Of a DNA stretch of 64,000 bases, positions 45,601 to 56,627 are shown one piece after another. Below the pieces are notes generated by a model. The model did no database searches, had not been told where the DNA came from, and saw nothing but the letters and a program-made list of their open reading frames with translations. Origin of the DNA: Arthrobotrys musiformis (Eukaryota > Ascomycota > Orbiliomycetes > Orbiliales > Orbiliaceae); the NCBI GenBank assembly GCA_036971715.1, contig JAVHJL010000007.1, positions 2,728,001-2,792,000 on the forward strand, written 5' to 3'. Position 1 is the first letter of the stretch; every line of letters begins with the position of its first letter. A program made the position numbers and the translations under genes.

Positions 45601-46609
45601 CCCCGATGACAGTAACCTTAGTCTTATCATCCTTTTCGTGAGTGAGGCGGCCGGTGTCCTCTTGAATTACGCAGTACCCTTTTGTCCAGGTCATGCCATC
45701 TCCGATTCTATACTCCAACTGGCCTTCCATTTTGCCCCGTAGCTCCTTCATTAGGTTAAGGACTTTACTAGCGTCGCCACCTTGAGCGTTCTTGATGTTG
45801 GCTATCGGGTCCGAGATCTTTAGGGGTTGAGGTGCGCCGTTTAGCTCTTCCTTCTTCTTGACCGACCTTTGCTTAACGATTTTGGCATTACTGGGTGCCT
45901 TGGGCGTTGTCGTTCGCTGGGGTTGGACCGCAGGGGGCGGTGTGGTGCCATTTGTATTCGACGAATATATAGTCGTCGAGATCTGAGCACTTGGCCCGGT
46001 TGTAGGAGGAGCGGATTGTGGGACCGGTGTCGATGGCACACTCTCATTAGGTGACGGTTCTGCGGCAGGTTGCCTTCCCCTCAACGCTTGGAATGATGTG
46101 TTCACCGATATCTCGTTTGGTGGTGTAGTAGTAGTGACGGTGGTATCCGCCTCGTCAGTGCTACTAGATGGAGAATGTGGCACGGCCCTTGCTCGCGTGC
46201 GGTATTCGATTGTCTTTTCATTCGAGAACGGCTGGGGGTGACTAGTTGGTGCAAATGTAGCGCCCCGAGTAGATATGGGGAATTGGTTCATCCTCATTTC
46301 CGGTTTGTAGGTTTCATTGTTTGGTGTCCTGGGAGGAGTCGACAATGCGGACCTCGGGTGCGGGTCCCTTTTTATTTCGTCGTCACTTGAATCCTGAGGT
46401 ACCTGGCGAATTGACATGTCCTTAAACTCGGCCAAGGCGTTCATAGACATTGTAGCAGATTGACTCCGCCTTATTGTCTTGCTGACTACTTTCCGTTCCG
46501 GAGAGTTGCTGCTTGAGGACGGTCTCCTGAACGCCCTTCCAGTCGAAGCCGTCGACCCAGATATCATCCCGTCCGTCCCCGTGCTATTCAGAGAAACCAT
46601 CATTGTCAT
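42605..46609 (-). CDS. BUD2: Ras/Rap GTPase-activating protein, BUD2/CLA2 type (1275 aa)
   Basis: Stimulates GTP hydrolysis by a Ras-family GTPase; the yeast orthologue Bud2 acts on Rsr1/Bud1 in polarity-site selection. Exons are 46609-44300, 44241-43542, 43482-43358 and 43297-42605; introns of 58-60 bp all start GTAAGT or GTATGC and all phases agree. Domains: a Ser/Pro/Thr-rich N-terminus (1-290), a PH domain (about 293-389), a second PH-like or linker region, a C2 domain (about 610-740), and the RasGAP domain (about 770-1090). The arginine finger is R872 in LFRGNSLLTKA, and the signature FLFLRFFCPAI is at 983-993, followed by the conserved RAQRTLTLVAK. The C-terminus is Gly/Ser-rich and basic at the end. 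The domain order and length fit BUD2 better than IRA or IQGAP proteins. Confidence 0.9.
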
Positions 46610-49600
46610 GGTCTATTCGATATTCCCAACCACGTTGTCAGTAATGCTTCGTTGGCTGATTGTAACCTCGTTCGTGTCTTCTCCAAGGTTTGCTAAAGAG
46701 CAATTTCGGTAAGGTTTGATATGTATAGAAGATGCAGCGGTATATATGTACAAGTATATGTCTTCCAGAGGGAGGCTGTCAGTTTGCCTTCGTCCGCAAC
46801 TGTAATTATCAGGGCCTTGTCGCACAGGGTTGCTGATAACCAACTCGTGAGTTAGTCGTACAGAAAGGCCGCAGCTGCTTCGTGCAACGCTATTAGAAAG
46901 AAAACCGAGATTCGGCCGGGTTGATCTATATCTAATACCGAGGATATACCGTCCACAAACCAGCCAGCAGTGAGTACGTTGTATTTGTCGGTGGGGGCGG
47001 CGCTTGTTATTTTAATTGTGATTGATGGCGTAAGATTTTTCGACGCCCTAAATCCGTGGTATCATAGCATTGTTCCCATGCAGTGGTACCCTTGGTGAAG
47101 ATTCTCTGAGGGGGCAAAGAACAATGGGCTTTGACTCCAGGTTGATATATGTCTTCCTAAAAGCGAAGGCGTAAGACAATCTTGGAAGGCGATGTGAAAT
47201 GATCCAAAACCAAACAGAACGGAGTGAATTCCTTTTCGAAGAGAAAAAAAAAAAGAAAAAGAAAAAAAGAAAACGACGAGGAAAAAGAGGGCCCTGGCGA
47301 GAGGAAACGGGTAATCGGTATTCAAGATCCCAAAGATCGCCAGATCTTGCACTAGCCCAGCTGGTAAAAGTTGTATGTGATTCCGGGTTTAATACTGTGC
47401 ATAAATAGGTAAGAGATCCCAAATTCAGCCACCAGGCCGTGAGTGGATTTAAGAAAGCACAGATCCACAGAATGAAGCCCCTTGCACAAATCACCGGTAT
47501 CCTGGTCTCGGCGTCGTTATCGTTTTTTGTTTTATTTTTTGTGTTTTATTTTTTCGTAATTTCTATTTTATTTTATTTTATTTTTTCTTCTTCGTTGCGT
47601 CGTCAATGTCAATGCAATTCCAGAAATTCTTGGTGGTGTGGATTTCGCCTATTAATGTGAGATGAGCCTGTAGCAGGGAGGAAAGCCGATGAGATTGGAC
47701 GGTGGTACGATAAGTGGCTTAAAGGTAGCCCGAAACCTGAGACAGAGCAGATGCAGCCTCTCCTCCGTGCCTGGCTGCTGGTTAGGTAGGTAGCTATTGG
47801 ACCTATCTTTCCCTTTCCCTGGACGACGACTATTCGAAGCCGATCAAAGTGAAATCCAACTCGTGCAGGCCGTGGTGAAACCTTTAATGCCGTTTTCCTT
47901 TTGCGTGGGAGAAGGAGGCCGATCGACCTGCGCCTTTTGTGTTACCAACCACTTGATACAACCGCCCCAAAAAATGCTAGATGGAGATAGAGGGAGAAAA
48001 GAATCAGAACAGAATAGAGAAGCAAAAAAAGGACCAACCAGCTGGAGGAGAAGGATTAGATGATTGGACAGGAAGGCCGGGATGCAATGATGATTGCTGC
48101 TAGCTTTGCTTTGGATGCTGCGTGTGTGCGTGCAGCTTCGAATTCTCGAAGGAATTCCGGAGAATGGAATGGAGTGAGGGGGGCCCTTAGGTTTATGCAC
48201 AGTTCCTGAGAGATCCTGATGATTATAAAGTGGAGATGCAGGAAAGGACGAGGGGGGGAAGGGAAATAATGTAGTTAATGTCCATTCAGGTACCGCTCAA
48301 GGGCCAACAACACAAGACTCGACTCGACAAGGGCCAGGTACCGTCAGATCACCCAGAAGCATGATAATATGCTAACGATGGCCATGCTCATACGTACTAT
48401 TTATTGGGTTCCCAGCCTCTTGCAGGCCATGGAGGTTGAGCAGGAACTATTTGCAAATTTGTCTGCGTAGCTGTACGGATTGTGCTAAAAGCACTTGAAA
48501 CCGAAGCACTAGTCGAGTTAGTGGTTGGTTTAAGCAGCGTAGTAGCAGTAGTAAAGTTGGCGGTGTAAGAAGAAGCAGAAGCAGAACAGGAACAAGAGTA
48601 AGAAAAAAAAAAAAAAAAAAAAAGAAGTCCGCTAGTACAGCTAAAGTGCTGCATGTGCTGCTTCCGAAGTACCCTAACCTCCACATATACCTGTAGTACG
48701 TACCCTTCGTTCTACCTCTGCCTATACTCCGTACTCGGTGAGTAAGTCGGCAAGCTTGGAGCTAAGCTAAGTACATGTGTATACTTTGCTCTACTAGCTA
48801 TCCAACCGAGTCAGTCAGTCGTTCGAAATCTCTCTCTCGTTTTCCTCTTTATCTCCAGGCAATAGGATCTTAGAAGTAGGTATACTAAGCACTGATTCAC
48901 CGGCAGGCTTAGTTATATCGGTATACTGGCCATGGTGTTGTTATGAATCTGCTACAGTCCCTCACCAGACTGCACCTGCAAAAGGGACCAAAGGACCCAC
49001 CACATCTTTCAGATGCCTGGAGTTTCTTCCCCTCGCCTCCAATGATATCGACTGGGAGTTCTAGTCTCCATCCTGCCTCTTCCCATCGCGGGTGCTGGCC
49101 AATAGGCTTCCTTGACGCTGCTGCATCTCCCACCGGCCACCCAGATGCGGACCACCCTCCAAAGCATCGAGTTATGCATTTATGGAAGAGGCCCTCGTGT
49201 ACCTCCCCTCTTCGTCGGCCTACATTTCTTGTCACGGTTCCAAAGAGTAGCTCTATCTCAATCAGTCAGAAACCTGCATGAAATCCGGTTCCAAGCAGGC
49301 GAGGTCCCGATTTCTCGCTCAAGTCTAGCTTACGCTTGTGGCGACTAAAAAACACCTTATTGAGACCTGACTTAACTCAACTAAGCATATTTTCTTCTCA
49401 ACGATGTAGTACGATGTAGTACGTGCCCTCCTTCCTCATAGACGAATTCCCCTATTTTCCGCTGATTTTCTGATGCCAGGATCAGATGAAAACGCCTCGA
49501 CTCGAGCTGGTTCCGCGGGGCTAGAACTCCACCCCCCCCTTGTATGTATGTACGCTCTCTATCGACCGAGTTTGTTCATGTAAGTCCGGAGTACGGAGTA

Positions 49601-50837
49601 CCTATGGTACCAATCCTACATACTGCACTTGCATGCAGCGTTTTTTCTTTGCATACTTGCTCGCCAGAAAAAAAGTACATAGCCATGGACGAGCTCATAA
49701 TATATCTGTTGCCCTGCTTAATCAATCCAAACTTAACGGGCTCGGATAAAGCCCTATCTACCGCCCTCTCTCTTTTTCTTTCCTTTTTTTTTCTGGGCCA
49801 GTCTTTGGCCTAAGCTTATGGGGAAGGGATTGCGAATGGGAAGGGGCAAAAAAAAAAAGGTTTCTCCGCAAACTTTGTTCTTGGCCTTGTTGGCCTTAGT
49901 TAGGGTCAGGTTTTCCCTTCAATTTCCAACGGGAAGCGACCATGGTTTCAAAAAATTATCGTGACGGCTAGCTTCCCATCACTGTCAAGTCGGTCAGCAA
50001 TTAACATTCGCCATGGCAAGGTCGTTGCTGGTTAATTCTGCATAACTCACATACAGAAGGGTAACTTAGCCGTCATTTAGGTCCCCTTGGGCGAGGTCAA
50101 AGCTTTTTTACTTTTCCTTCTTTTCCCTTTCCCTAACCTAGCTTTTGCAAGGAACGGAAGATCTTTTTAGGCCTCTCCGAGTTTGATCGCCCATTTTCCT
50201 GCCTGCCGGATGCTAGCTTGAGGTTTGTCTTACCTACCCATGGCGAAAGGGTAGTTCGAGCCACATGGGCGCATGTGACGAAAGCCACCTGTGGCTGCTT
50301 GCACCGCCCACGGATCACCACAATTTGCAAATCCGAACCCCGTTGAAAGGTGAAGTTCGAACCGCTAGTGTTAGTGCGTACTAGTACCTCATTATCGTGA
50401 AAATGCAATGCAAATGGCGTTAACATGCGTGTGGTTCCTCACAATCGTTCCCGCATCTCGTACAGGGATTTTCGCAATTCCCACTGCACGGGAACTTTGA
50501 CGTCAGTTTATTTTAGCAAGGGGTTAGTGCACTTTCGACGAAATAATGCCAAATCGGTGCGGCCCGCGGTTCAATATCGATTTTTTAATGTTGGAATTTC
50601 TGGATGCTTTGTAATTTTTTTTTAATTTATAATCAGGTTGGTTTCGTACTCGGGTATCCCTTTATGATGTTGGATACGAGACCATATCAAACCCCCTCTT
50701 AGATTTACTATTAATTAGCATCGATCGATCAATACTTGAGGCGGGCAAGATCCGGGTACGAGGCGAGATGAGATTATCGGACCAGACCATAGCAATAATA
50801 CCACACAACTCCCAAAATCAAAAAATAGCTAAATCCA
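46610..50837. other. Large intergenic region upstream of RasGAP
   Basis: About 4.2 kb with simple-sequence tracts (A-rich at about 47245-47272, T-rich at 47521-47586, A21 at 48603-48623), a tandem ACGATGTAGT pair near 49405, and several TACTCC/GGAGTA words (48725, 49590). A plus-strand ORF 48943-49281 (112 aa) follows a CT-rich stretch but is matched by an equally long antisense ORF; I do not call it. One dispersed-motif copy is at 50671-50682. Confidence 0.5.
48603..48623. repeat. A21 homopolymer tract
   Basis: Uninterrupted run of 21 A, preceded by AGAAGC/AGAACAGG imperfect purine repeats. Confidence 0.85.
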
Positions 50838-50845
50838 TATAAAAA
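50838..50845 (+). promoter_or_regulatory. TATA-like element just before the MBL-fold gene
   Basis: TATAAAAA only 26 bp before the ATG at 50864, so either the leader is extremely short or this is an AT-rich leader rather than the TATA box. Confidence 0.3.
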
Positions 50846-50863
50846 TATATTTTACTCAAAAGG

Positions 50864-52125
50864 ATGCCTACGATCGATATCCCAAAATCAAACCAAACCG
50901 TCAACGTTCAAATCGTTGACACCACCCTGCGTATCAAGGATGGCCCGCTCGCAGCTTTCCTATCCCCGGCTATCGAGGGGCAAGAAAAGCTGAACGTCGG
51001 AGAGTTCGGGTTCCTCATCACCCACACGGACCTCTCGTCCGCTGGCTCGGACGATAAAACTGTCCGAAAGGTCCTATTCGACCTCGGTCCACCCAAGGAC
51101 TGGAAAGCGCACCTGCCGGAACCTGTCGTGAAGAGAATGAGCACCTGGGAAGACTACGGTGCCGTTATTACCATTGATAAAGATATATCCGAGGTACTAC
51201 AAGACGGCGGGGTTGAATTGGATACCATCGAAGCCTTAATTTGGAGGTAATATTGATATTTTCTAAATTGTCATTTGCCTGGATTTTTGCATATACGGCT
51301 GGTATATATACACATGCAGGGGGCTATTTGGACTAATTTTAATAATATACCTGCAGCCATACGCACTGGGATCACATGGGCCGGCCCTCCCTCTTCCCCC
51401 CAAGCGTAGATCTAATCGTTGGACCATCCATAATCTCCAAATTCTCTCCAGGCTACCCAGAAAACCCCGCCTCCCCATTCCTAACCCGCGAATTCTCCGG
51501 TCGAAAAGTGACCGAACTCTCATTCGACTCCTCTACTCTATCAATCGGGGGCATGAAAGCAATAGACTTCTTCAACGACGGGAGCTTCTACATCCTCGAC
51601 GCACCAGGTCACGCAGTGGGCCACATAAACGCCCTAGCGAGAACCACAGCCTCCCCAAACGGTGAGAACGACACCTTCATCTTCCTCGGCGCCGATTCAT
51701 ACCACATAGACTCCCAACTCCGTCCGAACGCCCACACCCCTCTCCCCAAATCCATCGAAATCCCCAGGTTATCCCCCTGCCCCTGTCCCGGTGAGATATT
51801 CGAACACATCCACCCGCTGCCTCTTGGCGGTAATCCATCCCTCACCCCGTTTCAAATAATCCATGAAAAATCAGTGGCGGTGGATGTCCCCTCCGCCCGT
51901 GAGGTGATAAATAAAATCCAAGCGTTCGATGCGGATGAGAGGGTATTCGTGATCAATGCCCACGAATGGAGTTACTACGATGTGTTGGAGATATTTCCCG
52001 AGAGCGCGAACGGGTGGAGGAGGAAAGGCTGGAAGGAGAAGGCGAGGTGGAGGTTTTTGGCGGGGTTCCAGGGGGCCGTGGAGTTGGCTTTTACCGATAG
52101 GAAGTTGTGGAGGGGGTCGTTGTAG
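50864..52125 (+). CDS. Metallo-beta-lactamase-fold hydrolase (383 aa)
   Basis: Member of the zinc-dependent MBL-fold superfamily; the substrate cannot be told, and fungal relatives are often near secondary-metabolite or lactone-hydrolysis functions. Exons are 50864-51246 and 51357-52125; the intron (donor GTAATA, bran-like GACTAAT branch, acceptor CTGCAG) is 110 bp. Splicing restores the metal-binding motif HTHWDH at residues 129-134, with the Ser before it split across the junction; neither exon alone shows it. Further expected ligands are His213 in DAPGHAVGH, Asp241 in LGADSYH and His330 in NAHEW. No signal peptide is present, so it is probably cytosolic. It converges with the 53093 gene. 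Confidence 0.88.
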
Positions 52126-53092
52126 TCATAGGCAGCAGAGTATCCTGGTATGCATCCTGGTTTTTTGTACCCTGCGCGTGGAAGTTACTAGCTGGGCTTG
52201 TGGGATCTGAGCAACCGGCATCGAGTCGGCTATGCTGGGGTTCTCTGTGGAGGGTGGTATACCTACAACCCTGGTAATGCACGTATGTCGCGATTCTACC
52301 GAGCAGTGTATTAAAGTGGCCACATTACAATCTTTTTTCGTTAATACGCATCTATTGAAGTTTGCTCAATGCACCGGGTTCATCAAAAACTCGGTCCGTA
52401 TTTAGCTTTGGCAGATTCGGAGCCAACGGCTTCCGAGAACATCTGAACTAAAGGCATCGGTAATCCTTGCGCCGAACCGTTAGTCGTCGATCTGTAAGGG
52501 TACTTTATATTGCGCATAGCACCAGGGGTAAGGATGAACGCTTTAAGCCTAGTCAGGAACCTGTTGCTGCTAATAAGGTTCCTGAATCGAGCAGGCTATA
52601 CAAACGTAACCTGTATACTAGGTCTAACGCTTCATTGAATGCCATACTAAAGTGATACTACTACGTACTGCCACTAGTTTTCGCCGGCCAAGGTCCGCGG
52701 ATCCGGCCTCCTTGCAAATTTGAATCTGCTAGTCGTATGACCAAACATGTATCATATATTCAGTAGTATATGGGATAGGGCTGGTTGAGGTCAATTGGTT
52801 TATGCTCTCGCCAGCATTCGGCAAGGCTTAGTATTTCCTCCGTACTCTATGGCTATTATACATTACTACATCGTATAATCAAATATTAGGAAAAATATGT
52901 GCAAGAGCTGACATGTCGTCGGATATAATGAAATTATCGATTAGGAAATACAAAAGAAATATAGAAAATATAAAAAAAAGTGAAAACACGCTAATCGGAA
53001 TTAAATCAAAAGAGGCCCGCATGAATCTCAAGGTAACTATACACTTCTCGAGATTATACCTCCTTTTTAAAACTTTTTTTTGGGCGGATTCT
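52126..53092. other. Shared 3' intergenic region of convergent genes
   Basis: Nothing coding is supported. A plus-strand frame 52913-53608 is the antisense shadow of the 53093 gene. Confidence 0.65.
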
Positions 53093-53548
53093 TTACATAT
53101 CTCTACCATCGGTAGCAGCCTTAACCAACTCCCTCAACTTCTCCACCTTAACTCCCTTCTCCAAACTAACACCACTAAGCCCAATAACACCACTGATAGC
53201 TTCAATAACCCAATTCTGACAATTCCACTCCTTATCAACATTATTAACCGCAACCTTCTCAAAGATCTCCTCGACCTTCTTTACATCCTTTTCGTAGACC
53301 TTTCCAACGTGGAGAACGTGCGCCAGACTCTGGGATTTGAGAACGTAGACGTCATCGCGGGGACGGTACTCGAAGAGCGGGTGGCCGTGGATGACGTGGT
53401 GGGCGGTTCCGGCGTGGGAGAGGGATTTGGTGATGATGATGGCCCAGTGGTCTGGTTTTTGGTTGCCGGCGGCGTCGAGGCCGCGGTCGTAGGCTGCGAT
53501 GTAGATCTGGAGGGCTTGTGGGCGCTTGAAGATGTTGAGGCCGAACAT
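53093..53548 (-). CDS. Small protein with conserved-looking His and Cys-Gln-Asn-Trp elements (151 aa)
   Basis: Single-exon gene. The N-terminal half has the pattern IYIAAYDRG, then PDHWAIII with His34; the C-terminal half has WNCQNWV with Cys110. A His in a DHW or NHW context followed by a Cys-Gln-Asn-Trp helix recalls the circularly permuted papain-like fold (LRAT, PPPDE and NlpC/P60-type proteins), which suggests a thiol hydrolase or a relative without activity; this is inference from pattern. No signal peptide is present, so it is probably cytosolic. TATAAATA lies about 40 bp upstream of the ATG. Confidence 0.7.
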   Translation of the reverse strand: MFGLNIFKRPQALQIYIAAYDRGLDAAGNQKPDHWAIIITKSLSHAGTAHHVIHGHPLFEYRPRDDVYVLKSQSLAHVLHVGKVYEKDVKKVEEIFEKVAVNNVDKEWNCQNWVIEAISGVIGLSGVSLEKGVKVEKLRELVKAATDGRDM

Positions 53549-53585
53549 TTTGAATGGGTTTTAAATGTGGAATGTATGGAATTTT

Positions 53586-53593
53586 TATTTATA
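53586..53593 (-). promoter_or_regulatory. TATA box for the 53548 gene
   Basis: TATAAATA on the minus strand about 40 bp before the ATG, with an A-rich leader. Confidence 0.5.
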
Positions 53594-55323
53594 AATTGTG
53601 GTATTTAATATTTCGGAGTAGTCGTGTAGAATTTCGTACGTTTATTGAAATCGAAGTGGTTTCTGTCGTACTAGTTAAAGTGACAGAAGGGACGATTGCA
53701 ATGGAGTGATTGGTCGTTGATTGTATTAAAGGCGTTCTTCGAGATGTATAGAGTAGTATTTTTTGATATGTTTTTTTTGGTCTTTCTTCGTATTGAAATT
53801 GAATTTGCTGGAATTATAAAGGAAGGGAATTTGCAATTGATTGTTTTGGTTTGTGTAACTGAGGATGACAAATGAAGGTTTGTAGTAGTAATGTTGGATA
53901 TGATTGTAATGTGTTGGATGTGTGGTATTTTTCTTCCAGCTTTCGTCTGCACGGCAGATAAAGAATGACTATAAAAAACAGAAATAAAAATAAAAAAATA
54001 AAAAATAAAAATAAATGTGGTGAAAAGAATGAGAAAAAAAACAAGTGCAGATGGAGAAAAGAAAGGAAGGATGGCTTTCTAGAAAGTCGAGAGAGAGGAA
54101 GTTCCGATTCTCACGTTCTTTATGTACAATTCCTTCGCTTGCTGACCCGGTTCGCTGCAGCACTGCGGCACTCGTAATTAGCATCCATCGAGGGACCCAC
54201 ATCAGATCATCCTCAGCCCGAAGAAGCACGGCCAGGGTTCCCGCCTTAAAAAAATTCATGCTGGCGAAAGCTAAGTAACTAAAGGATGCTCATTTTAGGG
54301 TGCGGTTTGCGATACCGCGCGCGTCTGCTGGATCCCCGGCCTCAGAAGGATTCTATTGGTCGCCCTCCGCAGCCCTTCGCTGAATTATATGGCCCGTCTG
54401 GGACCAACTGGTGTGGGTACCTGCAGGAACAGCGAGAGCGACCGACCAGTCCCGTGGCAGCGTTTGACGCCGACGGTGCTGAATCGAAGCAAGATCCTTG
54501 ATCGCTCAAACCTATTTCCAGGAAATGAACAATCATTACTTTCCTACTTCCTGTTTCCTGATATCGATTCTCTTGTTCTTCTTTTCTTTTAAGATTTTTA
54601 AGATTTTGTCGTGCATACTTTTTATAAACGTTTCATCGCTTTTCGCATACGTACGCTTTAGGTGGCCCCTATTCATTCCGACACATACGACCACCTGCAG
54701 CCTACGCTTATCCCACCGTCGCGCCCGTCGCGCCCCGTCGGTATAGGACTAGCCAGCCAGGCCATTTCCGCTGTTGCGATTTCACAGAGATCCCAGTCGA
54801 GATGAAGCACGTCTAAACCGGGGTAACCTCTCGAATAGTCACTTCCCCCCCAGGGCCCTCCGAGCGCCGCAGGAAAAGAGCGCAAGGACCACCACCTCAT
54901 CGATTTCAGAAAAATACACCTCTCAAACAAGAAGAATAGAGATGATGATGAATATCTCTTTCTGTCTGGGTTTCTAACAATAGCTAGTCCTCTTGTGATC
55001 CTAAGGTTTGAGGGTAGTTACCCCTTTAGCTTGAGTCGCTAAACCAACGCGAGTGAGCATAACTCCGGGTTCGCATTTCGAACCTTCGACCAAGCCTCAC
55101 TCGTCCACGAAGAGAGTGTTTCTCATTTCTGACGACAAGAGGGAACGATTAGAGATTTCCTTTCCTCTCGCCGCATGCGCCGCATGAACGCATGAAATCG
55201 CACTCCGGGTCTTGGCCATCACTCGCCATACTCACCACATCAATCAACCTCAAACTCTTACGCCACAGCCGCTCATAAGATCTTAGACTCAGTTACCAAA
55301 AATACCACGAGCAAACAACCCAG
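53594..55323. other. Intergenic region upstream of the kinase-like gene
   Basis: About 1.7 kb. It contains A-rich AAATAAAAA repeats (about 53979-54015) and a TATAAACG at about 54617 with a long CT-rich downstream stretch. The frame 54774-54977 has coding-like composition but no usable ATG. Nothing firm. Confidence 0.5.
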
Positions 55324-56394
55324 ATGCTCCTAACCTTCGACCTCACAATAACCCCCACCCCCCTCCCCCCCAATTTCGCACCAAAACCCCTCCACCCGCT
55401 GCATAAATCCTACCTAGACCTGAGAATCTACATCGCCAAAACCCTCTCCCGCCTGCTCACCTTCCTCCACCGCATCTTCACCGTCTTCACCAAAGGTGAC
55501 CATGTGAGCAAACCCAGCACCGGTTTCCGCGTCTCCAGGATTTCGGCCGGGTATTACATTAAATGGGGCGTACGCGATGTAGAAGCGAGGGCTATGGCGT
55601 TCGTACGGGAATCCACTACGGTTCCTGTGCCCAAGGTACTCGGGTTCTGGAGTTCACCCGCTACCCCTCATACCTCCGAAAAGCGGAGGGAGAGCGCGGG
55701 GGCGGGTGAGTTGAATTACATGCTCATAGAAGCACTACCCGGCGATCCGGTGGGTGAAGTCTGGGTTGAAATGGATGATGGAGCGAAGGGGAGGTTTAAG
55801 CTGGAATTCACGGGGTATCTACGAGAACTCAGGGCGCTGGAACAACCCATCCCCACGGAGTTCACACAGCGGGATTCAATTGATACCGGGAGGGGGTACA
55901 TCGGTGCGATTAATCACCAACCCCTTACGGACCATAGGATAGCAACAATACCCTACGGTCCCTTCCAAGACGTAGAAAGTTGGCTGGAGTGTGAATATCT
56001 ACTCGGATACGTGGCCAAAGCCCGGCCGAAGGATGTCTACGACCGCTTAGGAAGGGAGTTGAGGAAAAAGGATGCGAGGGTGGTATTCACACATTCAGAC
56101 CTGACGCCCAGGAATGTCCTGGTGGACAAGGAGAGCGGACGGATCACTGGGATCGTTGATTGGGATTCTGCGGGGTGGTGTGTGGAGTGGTGGGAGGGCG
56201 TGAAGGGGGTTTACGGATGGATCGACGGGAGCTTCGCCCACAAACGGGATGACGAGATCAATGGGACCAGTAGTTCAGGTGAAGATGGTCTCATGGGCAC
56301 ATGGAGGGCTCTGCTGACAGAGGTGGTCGGCGACTTTGACGCTCAGCTCAGAGCGGACGGGGAGATGAGGGATATCTACGGGTTCCCGTATTAG
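55324..56394 (+). CDS. Aminoglycoside-phosphotransferase (APH) family kinase-like protein (356 aa)
   Basis: Fungal APH-family proteins are small-molecule kinases of mostly unknown substrate; drug resistance should not be assumed. The catalytic loop HSDLTPRNVLVD is at residues 257-268, giving Asp259 as catalytic base and Asn264 as metal ligand. The second metal-binding Asp is in GIVDWDSAG (Asp279). Lys80 in YYIKWG and Glu87 are the likely ATP-contacting Lys-Glu pair. The hinge region is probably LNYMLIEALPG (130-140). The frame is a single exon of normal family length. It is convergent with TSC10, with only 233 bp between the stops. Confidence 0.88.
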   Translation: MLLTFDLTITPTPLPPNFAPKPLHPLHKSYLDLRIYIAKTLSRLLTFLHRIFTVFTKGDHVSKPSTGFRVSRISAGYYIKWGVRDVEARAMAFVRESTTVPVPKVLGFWSSPATPHTSEKRRESAGAGELNYMLIEALPGDPVGEVWVEMDDGAKGRFKLEFTGYLRELRALEQPIPTEFTQRDSIDTGRGYIGAINHQPLTDHRIATIPYGPFQDVESWLECEYLLGYVAKARPKDVYDRLGRELRKKDARVVFTHSDLTPRNVLVDKESGRITGIVDWDSAGWCVEWWEGVKGVYGWIDGSFAHKRDDEINGTSSSGEDGLMGTWRALLTEVVGDFDAQLRADGEMRDIYGFPY

Positions 56395-56627
56395 TTTTTT
56401 ATTATTATTACGAATATCTTACGAACGGCGTTTACCGGTGTGGTTGGTCGATAGTGTGGTATTAGCATTGGCTTAGTACATATAGTATAGTGCATTGAAG
56501 CGGGACGGGGTTTGCATTAAACATTAGGTGGAGATGAAGCTAGTTGTATACGTGTAACTGGATATGCATGTTTATATACCAACCAGCCGATCGATCTTGA
56601 CATGTAAGTGCGTGTGCGTGTAAGCGT

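Noticed and set aside
47351..47405. tRNA-like TAGCCCAGCTGG followed by GGGTTTAATAC
   Set aside because: The two boxes are too close together (about 35 bp start to start) for a tRNA, and no cloverleaf forms.
47048..47494. 148-codon minus-strand ORF with poly-Phe
   Set aside because: Created by an A-rich/T-rich simple-sequence tract; the same holds for 48397-48684.
48943..49281. 112-codon plus-strand ORF upstream of the RasGAP gene
   Set aside because: The antisense frame 48909-49235 is as long, and the region is CT-rich on one strand, which depletes stop codons.
52913..53608. 231-codon plus-strand ORF
   Set aside because: Antisense shadow of the 53093-53548 gene, with a low-complexity N-terminus from AT-rich sequence.
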